Shown here: positions 55,591 to 63,715 of the stretch, one piece after another
Numbering within the stretch: position 1 is the first letter of the stretch
How the letters are laid out: each line of letters begins with the position of its first letter
Source of the DNA: Microbacterium salsuginis
GTDB taxonomy: Bacteria > Actinomycetota > Actinomycetes > Actinomycetales > Microbacteriaceae
Direction: 5' to 3'
Assembly: GCF_012524205.1 (NCBI RefSeq)
Contig: NZ_JABACI010000001.1
Coordinates: 62,001-126,000, forward strand
DNA length: 64,000 nucleotides
The notes under the pieces: generated by a model
The model's input: the letters and a program-made list of their open reading frames with translations, nothing else
Told to the model about the DNA's origin: nothing
The model's database searches: none
Translations under genes and position numbers: made by a program

Positions 55591-56319
55591 ATGACCTCCC
55601 CCTCCCCTGCGCTCCTCCGCCCCGACGGCTCGGCTCTTCGCGTGCTCGTGGTCGACGACGAGCAGATGCTCACCGACCTGATGTCGATGGCGCTGCGCAT
55701 GGAGGGCTGGGAGGTCCGCACCGCTGCCTCGGGCTTCGAGGCGCTGCAGGCGGCGCGGGAGTTCGGACCCGACGCCATGGTGCTCGACATCATGATGCCC
55801 GACCTCGACGGCATGGCCGTCCTGCAGCGGCTGCGCCAATCAGGCGATGACGTGCCGGTGCTCTTCCTCACGGCGAAGGACGCCGTGAGCGACCGCGTGG
55901 CGGGCCTCACGGCGGGCGGCGACGACTACGTCACGAAGCCGTTCAGCCTCGAGGAGGTCGTCGCACGCCTGCGCGGGCTGATGCGTCGCGCGGGCACGGC
56001 GCACACGGCGGGCGCCGAGCCGATCCTGCGCGTCGGCGACCTCTCGCTCAACGAGGACAGCCACGAGGTCGAGCGGTCCGGCGACGAGATCGAGCTCACC
56101 GCGACCGAGTTCGAGCTGCTGCGCTACCTGATGCGCAATCAGCGCCGCGTCGTGTCGAAGGCGCAGATCCTCGATCGCGTCTGGAACTACGACTTCGGCG
56201 GACGCTCCAGTGTCGTCGAGCTGTACATCTCGTACCTGCGGAAGAAGATCGACGCCGGACGCGAGCCTCTCATCCACACCGTGCGCGGCGTCGGGTACAT
56301 GATCAAGGCCCCGCAGTGA
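55591..56319 (+). CDS. OmpR-family response regulator
   Basis: A 242-aa regulator. After 15 extra residues, the receiver domain shows VVDDEQ, phospho-acceptor Asp66 (VLDIMMP), Thr94 (FLTAK) and Lys116 (VTKPF). The winged-helix domain contains LTATEFELLRYLMRNQRRVV and SSVVELYISYLRKKID, ending GVGYMIKAP. It resembles the MprA/TcrX-like actinobacterial group. It likely controls the divergent ABC operon. The kinase GTG overlaps its stop. Confidence 0.95.
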   Translation: MTSPSPALLRPDGSALRVLVVDDEQMLTDLMSMALRMEGWEVRTAASGFEALQAAREFGPDAMVLDIMMPDLDGMAVLQRLRQSGDDVPVLFLTAKDAVSDRVAGLTAGGDDYVTKPFSLEEVVARLRGLMRRAGTAHTAGAEPILRVGDLSLNEDSHEVERSGDEIELTATEFELLRYLMRNQRRVVSKAQILDRVWNYDFGGRSSVVELYISYLRKKIDAGREPLIHTVRGVGYMIKAPQ

Positions 56320-57875
56320 CGGATGCCCCGGCCCCGCGCCCCGCGGAGGCGGCAGCCTCGTCCGCGCAGGAGGAGCGCCCGCCGCGACACGCCCCCTGGA
56401 CCCTGCAGCGCAAGCTGATCGTCACCGTGGTGTCGATCACGTCGTTCATCCTGGTCCTGGTCGGCGTCGCCACGAGCGCGATCCTGGGCGCAGTGGTCGA
56501 GGAGGGGCTCACGAGCGAACTGCGCGAGCAGACCCAGCGCACGGCGAGCTTCGCGCGACCGTACCTGGTCGGCGGCACGTCGGCCGCAGACATCCTCGCT
56601 CAACAGCCCATGCCGGCCGGCACGCTCCTGGTCGTGCAGACGCTGCCCGCCGCCGCGACCGCCGCCTACGTGGACGAGGACGGCGGGATCGTCGCACTCA
56701 CCGACGAGCAGCTCGAGCAGCTCGTCGCGACCGTCCCGAGCGAAGGACCGCTCGTCGTCACCGTCGACGACGTGGGCACGTTCCGGGTGGAGGGCGAGCG
56801 GATCGGCCAGTCGTCGTTCGTGGTCGTCGGCCTCTCCCGCGACAAGGTCGCCCACACGATCGGGCAGATGCTCACAACGATCGGGCTGCTGACGGCAGGC
56901 GGCCTGATCCTGCTCGCGACGGCGACCGCATGGACGATCCGTGCGGGCCTGGCGCCACTGCGCGCCGTGGCCGACACCGCGGCGCGGGTGTCGACGCAGC
57001 GACTGGACCAGGGCGAGGTCTCCATCGCCGAGCGCGTGCCCGACGCCCAGGCCGATCCACGCACCGAGGTCGGGCGCGTGGGCGAGGCGCTGAACTCGCT
57101 GCTGGATCACGTCGACGAATCTCTGACGATCCGCCAGCGCAACGAGGAGCGGATGCGGGCCTTCGTCGCCGATGCGAGCCACGAGCTGCGCACGCCGCTG
57201 GCCTCCATCCGCGGCTACTCGGAGCTGTCGCTGCGTGCGCTCGGCCGCGACCACAGCGCCGGCACGATCGAGAACACCGAGACGTCGCTCGAGCGCATCC
57301 AGGCGCAGTCCCTGCGCATGACCTCGCTCGTCGAGGATCTGCTGCTGCTGGCGCGCCTGGACGAAGGACAGGAGCTCGTGTTCGGCACGGTCGATCTCAC
57401 GCGACTCGTGATCGACGCCGTCGGAGATGCGCGGCCGACCGGACCCGGCCATACGTGGGTGCTGGACGTGGGCGATGAGCCGGTGCTGATCGCAGGCGAC
57501 GCCGGACGGCTGCATCAGGTCGCGGCCAATCTGCTGGCCAACGCGCGCACGCACACCCCCGACGGGACCACCGTCACCGTGAGCGTCGCCCGCGAGGGCG
57601 CGAGTGCAGTGCTGCGCGTGCATGACGACGGCCCCGGTGTCGACCCGGCGATCGCGGACGAGCTGTTCGAGCGGTTCTCGCGCGCTGACCGCTCGCGGGC
57701 TCGTCAGACCGGTGGCACCGGCCTGGGCCTGTCGATCGCGCGTGCGATCGTCGACGCGCACCGCGGCACCCTCACGGTCTCGAGCTCGCCCGGCGACACG
57801 ACCTTCGAGGTGCGCCTGCCGGCGCGCCCCACCGACCCCGCGCGGCCCGATCTGGGCACCGGGGCTGATCAGTAG
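56316..57875 (+). CDS. Sensor histidine kinase (HAMP type)
   Basis: A 519-aa sensor. A Pro/Ala-rich cytoplasmic tail precedes helix 1 (about 34-60); the extracytoplasmic sensor loop spans about 61-183; helix 2 is at about 184-207; HAMP follows. The H-box FVADASHELRTPLASIRGY has His289; the N-box is NLLANARTHTPDG, G1 DDGPGVD and G2 GGTGLGLSIARA. GTG 56316 overlaps the regulator stop (GTGA). Its last 7 bases overlap the convergent redox gene. Confidence 0.95.
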   Translation: MTDAPAPRPAEAAASSAQEERPPRHAPWTLQRKLIVTVVSITSFILVLVGVATSAILGAVVEEGLTSELREQTQRTASFARPYLVGGTSAADILAQQPMPAGTLLVVQTLPAAATAAYVDEDGGIVALTDEQLEQLVATVPSEGPLVVTVDDVGTFRVEGERIGQSSFVVVGLSRDKVAHTIGQMLTTIGLLTAGGLILLATATAWTIRAGLAPLRAVADTAARVSTQRLDQGEVSIAERVPDAQADPRTEVGRVGEALNSLLDHVDESLTIRQRNEERMRAFVADASHELRTPLASIRGYSELSLRALGRDHSAGTIENTETSLERIQAQSLRMTSLVEDLLLLARLDEGQELVFGTVDLTRLVIDAVGDARPTGPGHTWVLDVGDEPVLIAGDAGRLHQVAANLLANARTHTPDGTTVTVSVAREGASAVLRVHDDGPGVDPAIADELFERFSRADRSRARQTGGTGLGLSIARAIVDAHRGTLTVSSSPGDTTFEVRLPARPTDPARPDLGTGADQ

Positions 57876-59434
57876 CCGCTGAAGGCGTCCGTCGTGATCG
57901 ACCGCGCCCGCTCGAGTGCAGGCGCGAGATCTGCGATGAGCGCCGCCGGTCCCGAGATGTAGGCGTGTCGCGCGGCGATGTCGGGCACGACCCGCAGCAG
58001 GCCGTCGGCGTCCAGGCGCACGCCACGCGCCCATTGCCAGTGCGGCGGGAGGTCGGCGGGCCGATCGCGACAGAACACCACCACGTGGACGCCGGATGCC
58101 TCGATCTCTTCGCGGTACGCCAGTTCCGCGGCATCCGACACCACATAGACCAGCACGATGTCGCGCTCTTGGCCCGCCAGCCGCGCGTGGCGCAGCTGCG
58201 AGACGAACGGCGTGACCCCGATCCCGGCCGCGACCATGAGGATCGGCGCGGCGTCGCGCTTGGGCAGCAGGAAGTCGCCCCACACGCCGGTGATCGCGAG
58301 CCGGTCGCCTTCGCCCACCACTGCCAGGGCCTTCTTGTACGAGCTCAGCGGCTTCGTGCTGGAGCCGTCCTTGAACGCGACCTTCAGCTGCGGCAGGTCC
58401 TCGGGGGCGGAGGCGATGCTGAACTCGCGCCGCGTGCCACGTGCGTCGGTATGCCGGTGCGGGACCTCGAGCTCGAGGTACTGCCCGGGTACGAAGGACA
58501 GCCGGTCGTGCACGCGGAAGGTGAGCTCGCGCACGGTCGGGGTCGGCGCGGCACGCGAGACCAGCGTCAGGCGCACGGCCGTGCGCACCGCGAAGGCGAA
58601 GGCGACGAGGTTGCCGATGAGCAGCGCCCGCTCCTGCCCGAGCGTGATGTCGCCGACGGGGATCGGCCAGCCGGCCAGGACGCCGACCACCGCGGCGACG
58701 GTGAACTGCTGCCACCGGCGCGGCGGGAGCGTGAGCGGCTCCGAGAGCATGAACGCGCCGAGGAAGAGGAACGGCGAAGACCACAGAAGCGGCCACAGCA
58801 GCTCGAGCACCTCGACCTCGACCCCGGCGGACTGGTACTGGGCGGCCGTGCGCACCACCGCGACGGCCACAGCGATCACGACGAATCCGGTGATCACGCG
58901 CAGCTTCTCGGTGCGCACCAGCAGCAGGATCCCCAGCACGATCACGGGCGCGGCCATCGCCGGCGTGCCGACCCACCACGACGACGACCCGAGCGCCGGC
59001 CACGCGACGCTGAGCAGCGTGAGGACGGTCGCACCGACGGCGGCGGGGTTGAAGATGTGACGCCCGCGCCACGCCAGGACGTATTTCGACAGCGACGCCG
59101 CGAGGGCGGCGATGGCGATGCCCGCGACGCCCGTGAGCTCGAGCGTGGGCCGCAGCACGAACAGCAGGATGTGGGCGGTGATCAGCGAGGACTCGATGCG
59201 CCACGGCAGGCCGAGCACACGCTGCATCGCCGCATCCACGCCGACGCACACGGCTGCCAGTACGACCAGGGTCACCACGAGCTCGAGCGGGCCGGGGCCG
59301 ACCAGCCCGAAGAACGACAGCAGCAGCGCGATCACGGCGAGCGCGGCGAGCGCGACGTAGGCCAGGCGATACATCGAGACGCGACCGAGCACCGCGAACA
59401 CGCGGTTCCAGACGGCCGTCAGCGTGCCGAGCAT
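57869..59434 (-). CDS. RnfD/NqrB-like membrane domain fused to ferredoxin-NAD(P)H reductase
   Basis: A 521-aa fusion. Residues ~22-290 form about ten helices with the NqrB/RnfD-type segment GRHIFNPAAVGATVLTLL. Residues ~295-390 are an FAD-binding reductase domain (LSFVPGQYLELEVP, REFSIAS), and ~390-521 a nucleotide-binding domain (MVAAGIGVTPFVSQLRHA, YISGPAALIADL). It should carry electrons from cytosolic NAD(P)H through FAD into a membrane flavin. It follows apbE and an FMN-binding lipoprotein in one operon, suggesting electron delivery to the outside. The terminal acceptor is unknown. Confidence 0.88.
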   Translation of the reverse strand: MLGTLTAVWNRVFAVLGRVSMYRLAYVALAALAVIALLLSFFGLVGPGPLELVVTLVVLAAVCVGVDAAMQRVLGLPWRIESSLITAHILLFVLRPTLELTGVAGIAIAALAASLSKYVLAWRGRHIFNPAAVGATVLTLLSVAWPALGSSSWWVGTPAMAAPVIVLGILLLVRTEKLRVITGFVVIAVAVAVVRTAAQYQSAGVEVEVLELLWPLLWSSPFLFLGAFMLSEPLTLPPRRWQQFTVAAVVGVLAGWPIPVGDITLGQERALLIGNLVAFAFAVRTAVRLTLVSRAAPTPTVRELTFRVHDRLSFVPGQYLELEVPHRHTDARGTRREFSIASAPEDLPQLKVAFKDGSSTKPLSSYKKALAVVGEGDRLAITGVWGDFLLPKRDAAPILMVAAGIGVTPFVSQLRHARLAGQERDIVLVYVVSDAAELAYREEIEASGVHVVVFCRDRPADLPPHWQWARGVRLDADGLLRVVPDIAARHAYISGPAALIADLAPALERARSITTDAFSGY

Positions 59435-59479
59435 GTCAGGCCACCCGCAGCGGCTCGAGAGCGAGGGAGTCCGTCACCC

Positions 59480-60403
59480 TTAAACGCTATCCCGTTGGAC
59501 GAACAGGTCGGCACGGCAACCGGGAGACCACTCGACGCGGCCGTCGGTCGTCATGCGCACCCAGTCCACGCCCCAGTCATGGGCGAGACGCGGGCCGCCC
59601 TCGAAGAACAGCGCCGTCGCGATCGCGTCGGCGGTCATCGCGTCCGTGGCCACGGCCCACGTGGCGGCGATCGTGCGCACCGGCTCCCCCGTGCGCGCAT
59701 CGAGCACGTGATGCAGCCCCGCACCGGTCGCTCCGGGCCACGCGCGCCGATTGGTCGCGGAGGCACAGAGAGCGGCATCCGTCACCTCCCACACCCCGAT
59801 GGCGCGACGGGGGGCGAACGGATGCTCCAGCCCGATGCGCTGCGGCGCGCCGCGCACCGCGAGATCGCCGCCCGCGTCGACGACGACGTCGCCGCCGGCG
59901 GCGGCGGCACCGACCACCCCGAGCACGAGGTCGACGAGCCTGCCCTTGCCGAGCGCGCCGACATCGATCGTCGCCCGCTGCCGCAGCTCGAGGACCCCGT
60001 CCCGCCACGTGAGCAGGTCTTGCCACGCCGACGGCGCCGGCACCGCGCCGGAGTCGCGGAACGAGTACGTCGCGTCGTACCCGCGATGCTCGAGCGCGTC
60101 GCCGATCAGCGGGTTCACGGCGCCGGCCGTCGCCTCGGACAACGCGGCGAACGCGTCGAGCATGGCCTCGGCATCGCTCGGCGCCGGGACCTGCCGCGGC
60201 CGCCGGGCGAGATCGCTCACGATGGAGTCCTCACGGAATCGCGACCAGGCGCAATCGAATCCCTCGACGACCAGCATCGTCGCGTCGCGGACCGCGCCGG
60301 GAAGCTCGTGCGCGGTCACGACCTCCCACTGCGTGCCGATCGCGTCGAACCGCCAGACCGCCGTCGCATCGGCGACTGTCATCGCGTCATCGGGATCCGT
60401 CAC
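59480..60403 (-). CDS. apbE: FAD:protein FMN transferase
   Basis: A 307-aa flavin transferase that links FMN through a phosphoester to Thr/Ser of target proteins. Family motifs are IDVGALGKGRLVDLV, VVVDAGGDLAVRG, LHHVLDARTGEPV and the metal-binding ATDAMTADAIATALFF. No signal peptide or lipobox is seen, unlike most exported ApbE proteins. GTG 60403 overlaps the stop of the FMN-binding lipoprotein (GTGA), marking that protein as its likely substrate. Confidence 0.93.
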   Translation of the reverse strand: MTDPDDAMTVADATAVWRFDAIGTQWEVVTAHELPGAVRDATMLVVEGFDCAWSRFREDSIVSDLARRPRQVPAPSDAEAMLDAFAALSEATAGAVNPLIGDALEHRGYDATYSFRDSGAVPAPSAWQDLLTWRDGVLELRQRATIDVGALGKGRLVDLVLGVVGAAAAGGDVVVDAGGDLAVRGAPQRIGLEHPFAPRRAIGVWEVTDAALCASATNRRAWPGATGAGLHHVLDARTGEPVRTIAATWAVATDAMTADAIATALFFEGGPRLAHDWGVDWVRMTTDGRVEWSPGCRADLFVQRDSV

Positions 60404-60861
60404 TCCGCGGCGTCGGCCTTGATCGCCTCGATCGCCTGGTTGAACCCGCCGCTGGTGAGCGAGGATCCCGCCACACGGCTGACCTGGATCTCGTCGATGT
60501 CCTGCCCGACGACCACGTCCGCGATCCCGCCGATGAACTGGCCCTGGTACTGCTCCGACTCGGCGCGCTGCGGGTCGCCGGTCACCTCGACCTCCGTGAC
60601 CGCGCCATCCTCGAGAGTCACAGTCACCGAGATCGTCTCGACCGTCTCGGGCGTCGCGTACGTGCCCTCCGCGGTGTAGGTGCCATCGGCGTACGAGCCC
60701 GATCCGGCTGAACCGGATCCGGTCGAGCCTGCGTCATCGGACGGCTGGTCCGTGGCCCCGTCGGCCGCCGGCGAGCAGCCGGCGAGGAGGGCGATCCCCG
60801 CGACGGCCGCCAGAGTGGCACCGGCGCGAGCGGGACGGGGGGCGAGTGCGGTGCGGATCAT
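60400..60861 (-). CDS. FMN-binding domain lipoprotein
   Basis: A 153-aa lipoprotein. The signal peptide ends in the lipobox LLAGC with Cys29; an acidic Ser/Gly-rich linker (about 31-58) leads to an FMN-binding domain like NqrC/RnfG (VTVTLEDGAVTEVEV). Near the C-terminus AGSSLTSGGF matches the flavinylation motif, with Thr136 the probable FMN site. ATG 60861 has GAGGA upstream. It is the first gene of the lipoprotein-apbE-RnfD/FNR operon and probably shuttles electrons on the outer face of the membrane. Confidence 0.9.
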   Translation of the reverse strand: MIRTALAPRPARAGATLAAVAGIALLAGCSPAADGATDQPSDDAGSTGSGSAGSGSYADGTYTAEGTYATPETVETISVTVTLEDGAVTEVEVTGDPQRAESEQYQGQFIGGIADVVVGQDIDEIQVSRVAGSSLTSGGFNQAIEAIKADAAE

Positions 60862-60930
60862 GACGGTCCTCCTGGCTCGTGTCGTCGAGGCCCTGATGTC
60901 GCGGCCCCGCAGGCATCTTCGCAACGGGTC

Positions 60931-63678
60931 CTATGAAGCGCCTTTGAAGGATGCCGCCGCCACGCGGGACGATGGCTGCCGGACGCGCAGCACCGCCTTG
61001 AGGCCCTCGACCGCGAGGAAGATCGCGACCGACAGCACGACCGGCAGCACCCAGTCCCCGAGCGCGAGCGGACGGGCATCGAACAGCACGTGCATGAACG
61101 GGACGTACGTGTAGATCGCCTGCAGCACGAGGAGCGCCAGTGCCGACCACCACACGGCGCGGTTGCCGCGGAGCACGTCGGTCGTCAGGCTCGACCGCGA
61201 CAGGAAGCGGCAGTTGAACAGGTAGGCGAGCTGTCCGAGCGCGAGCATGAGGACCGCCTCGGTGCGGGCGACCTCGACATCCACACCGGCGGCCACCACG
61301 CCGTAGAACACTCCCATCGCCGCCCCGCCGATCAGGAGCGAGACTGCGAGCACGAAGCCGAGCTCGCGCCCGTCGATGATCGGGCCGCCGCTCGGGCGCG
61401 GAGGGCGGCGCATGATGCCGCGCTCGGCAGGTTCGTAGGCGAGCGCGAGCGACAGCGTGACCGCCGTGACCATGTTCACCCACAGCACCTGCACCGACGT
61501 CAACGGCAGGGTGAGGCCGAACAGCACTGCGACCAGGATCACGAGCGACTGCGCGCCGTTGGTCGGCAACAGGAAGACGATCGACTTCCGCAGATTGTCG
61601 TAGATGCGCCGGCCCTCGGCGATCGCGCTGCGGATGGTGGCGAAGTTGTCGTCGGCGAGCACGAACTCCGCCGCCTCCTTGGTCGCCTCGGTGCCTTTGA
61701 TGCCCATCGCGATCCCGACGTCGGCGCGGGTCAGCGCGGGCGCGTCGTTCACGCCGTCGCCCGTCATGGCCACGACCTCGCCGTGCGACTGCAGCGCCCG
61801 CACGATGCGGATCTTGTGCTCGGGGCTCGTGCGGGCGTACACGTCGACGTCGCGCACGACCTCTTTGAGCTGCTCTTGGCTGAGCGCCTCGAGCTCGGCA
61901 CCTGTCAGCACGTCGGCATCCGCCCCCGCCAGGCCCATCTCGGTCGCGATGGCGACGGCGGTCCCCGCGTGGTCGCCGGTGATCATCTTGACCCGGATGC
62001 CGGCGGCATGACAGTCCGCGATCGCGGCGATCGCCTCGGGGCGAGGTGGGTCGACGATGCCCCACAGCCCCAGGAACTCCAGGTCGATGAGGTCGTCCAG
62101 CCCCACGGCGTCGGTTGCGGCGCGGACCGGCTTGCGCGCAGCGGCCAGGACTCGCAGCCCTTGCGAGCTCAGCTCGGCGACCGCCCCTTCCCACCGGACG
62201 AGGTCGAGCGGTTCCGAGCCGTCGGCCCCGCGCTGGGTCAGCGAGCGCTCGAGCAGCCGGTCGGGCGCGCCCTTGACCAGGATCGCGCGCGACGCACCGG
62301 CCGCACCTGAGCTGTGCGCCGACTCGTTCACGGTCGCCATGAGCTTGTTCGCCGAGTCGAACGGCAGGACCGCGACCCGCCGGCTGGTTCCGCTCGACAC
62401 GCCGCCCTTCATCGCCACGACCTTGAGTGCGCCCTCGGTGGGCTCGCCGACCAGGCTCCACGAGCCGCCGTCTGCGCGCACGATGTGGGCGTCGTTGCAG
62501 AGGGTCCCCACCGAGAGCACCGCGGCCAGATCCGCTCCGGCCGCGCCGCCCGTCGTCGGAACGATCGCCCCCTCCGGCGTGTAGCCGATGCCGCTGACGT
62601 CGTAGTCGGCGAGCGGCGTCACCACCCGTCGCACGGTCATCTCGTTGCGGGTGAGTGTGCCGGTCTTGTCGGAGCAGACGGTCGTCACCGAGCCCAGCGC
62701 CTCGACGGCGGGGAGCTTGCGTGTGATCGCGTTGTGCCGCGCCATCTGCTGCACGCCGATCGCGAGAGTGATCGTGACGAGCGCCGGCAGGCCCTCAGGG
62801 ATCGCCGCGACGGCGAAGCCGATGGCGGCCGAGACGAGTTCGGCGAAGGGCATCCCGTGCAGGAAGCGCCCGATCATCAGCATGACCGCCGCCATCGCCA
62901 GGATGACCAGCGTGAGCACGCGGCCGAAGCCGTCGAGCTGACGCGTGAGCGGGGTGGCCAGTGCCCCTGCCTCGTCCGCGAGGCTCTGGATCCGCCCGAT
63001 CTCGGTGTCGGAACCCGTCGCGGTGACCACGCCCCTGCCCTGTCCCGCGCTCACGATCGTGCCCGAGAACGCCATCGACGCGCGGTCGCCGACCCCGGCA
63101 TCGGGGGCGACCGCATCGAGGCGCTTGGACGAGGGCACCGACTCGCCGGTCAGCGCCGACTCGTCCACCCGCAGCTGGAACGCCTGCAGCAGCCGCAGAT
63201 CGGCCGGCACCTTGTCGCCGGGCATCAGCCGCACGACGTCGCCCGGCACGAGGTCGGCCGACGGCACCGTGACCCAGCCGCCGTCGCGGCGTGCACTGGC
63301 GTCGGCCGACAGCATCCCCCGGATCCCCGCGAGTGCCTTCTCGGCTCGGCCCTCCTGGATGAAGCCGATCACCGCGTTGATGATCGCGACGGCCATGATC
63401 ACCGAGAAGTCCACCCAGTCGCCCATGAGCGCCTTGATGACCGCCGCGCCGAGCAGGATGTAGATCAGCGTGTCGTTGAAGTGCGACAGGAACCGCACGA
63501 CGGCCGGTCGGCGAACCGGCTCGGGCAGCCGGTTCGGTCCGGCCAGCGCGAGACGCTCGCGGGCCGCCGCGGTGCTCAGACCTGCGGCATCCGCTCCCAA
63601 CTGGGCCAGCACGTCGTCGGCGGGCTGCGCCCACGGACGATCCACGGTGAGACGGGCCTCTGTCAGCTGCTGTGTCAT
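60931..63678 (-). CDS. P2-type cation-transporting ATPase
   Basis: A 915-aa ion pump with about ten helices. The actuator loop has LTGES (176-180), helix 4 has IPEGLPAL (293-300), the phosphorylation motif CSDKTGTLT has Asp337, and MTGDGVNDAPAL is the hinge. The N-terminal cation-ATPase domain is present. It resembles Ca2+/Na+ P2 pumps rather than heavy-metal P1B pumps (no CPC); the ion is not determinable. ATG 63678 has AGGGGCG upstream. It ends 69 bases before the FMN-binding lipoprotein and could share its transcript. Confidence 0.93.
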   Translation of the reverse strand: MTQQLTEARLTVDRPWAQPADDVLAQLGADAAGLSTAAARERLALAGPNRLPEPVRRPAVVRFLSHFNDTLIYILLGAAVIKALMGDWVDFSVIMAVAIINAVIGFIQEGRAEKALAGIRGMLSADASARRDGGWVTVPSADLVPGDVVRLMPGDKVPADLRLLQAFQLRVDESALTGESVPSSKRLDAVAPDAGVGDRASMAFSGTIVSAGQGRGVVTATGSDTEIGRIQSLADEAGALATPLTRQLDGFGRVLTLVILAMAAVMLMIGRFLHGMPFAELVSAAIGFAVAAIPEGLPALVTITLAIGVQQMARHNAITRKLPAVEALGSVTTVCSDKTGTLTRNEMTVRRVVTPLADYDVSGIGYTPEGAIVPTTGGAAGADLAAVLSVGTLCNDAHIVRADGGSWSLVGEPTEGALKVVAMKGGVSSGTSRRVAVLPFDSANKLMATVNESAHSSGAAGASRAILVKGAPDRLLERSLTQRGADGSEPLDLVRWEGAVAELSSQGLRVLAAARKPVRAATDAVGLDDLIDLEFLGLWGIVDPPRPEAIAAIADCHAAGIRVKMITGDHAGTAVAIATEMGLAGADADVLTGAELEALSQEQLKEVVRDVDVYARTSPEHKIRIVRALQSHGEVVAMTGDGVNDAPALTRADVGIAMGIKGTEATKEAAEFVLADDNFATIRSAIAEGRRIYDNLRKSIVFLLPTNGAQSLVILVAVLFGLTLPLTSVQVLWVNMVTAVTLSLALAYEPAERGIMRRPPRPSGGPIIDGRELGFVLAVSLLIGGAAMGVFYGVVAAGVDVEVARTEAVLMLALGQLAYLFNCRFLSRSSLTTDVLRGNRAVWWSALALLVLQAIYTYVPFMHVLFDARPLALGDWVLPVVLSVAIFLAVEGLKAVLRVRQPSSRVAAASFKGAS

Positions 63679-63715
63679 CGCGCCCCTGGTCCCTCCGTCG
63701 TGATGCGGTCTGCGC

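Noticed and set aside
57869..59434. A complete Rnf or Na+-NQR complex
   Set aside because: Only one RnfD/NqrB-like domain (fused to a reductase) and one RnfG/NqrC-like carrier are present; RnfB/C/A/E or NqrA/D/E/F genes are absent from the window.
57965..60679. A 904-codon open frame opposite the flavin module
   Set aside because: It spans three well-supported minus-strand genes and their overlaps; composition (His/Arg/Asp/Gln-rich) is typical of antisense translation in GC-rich DNA.
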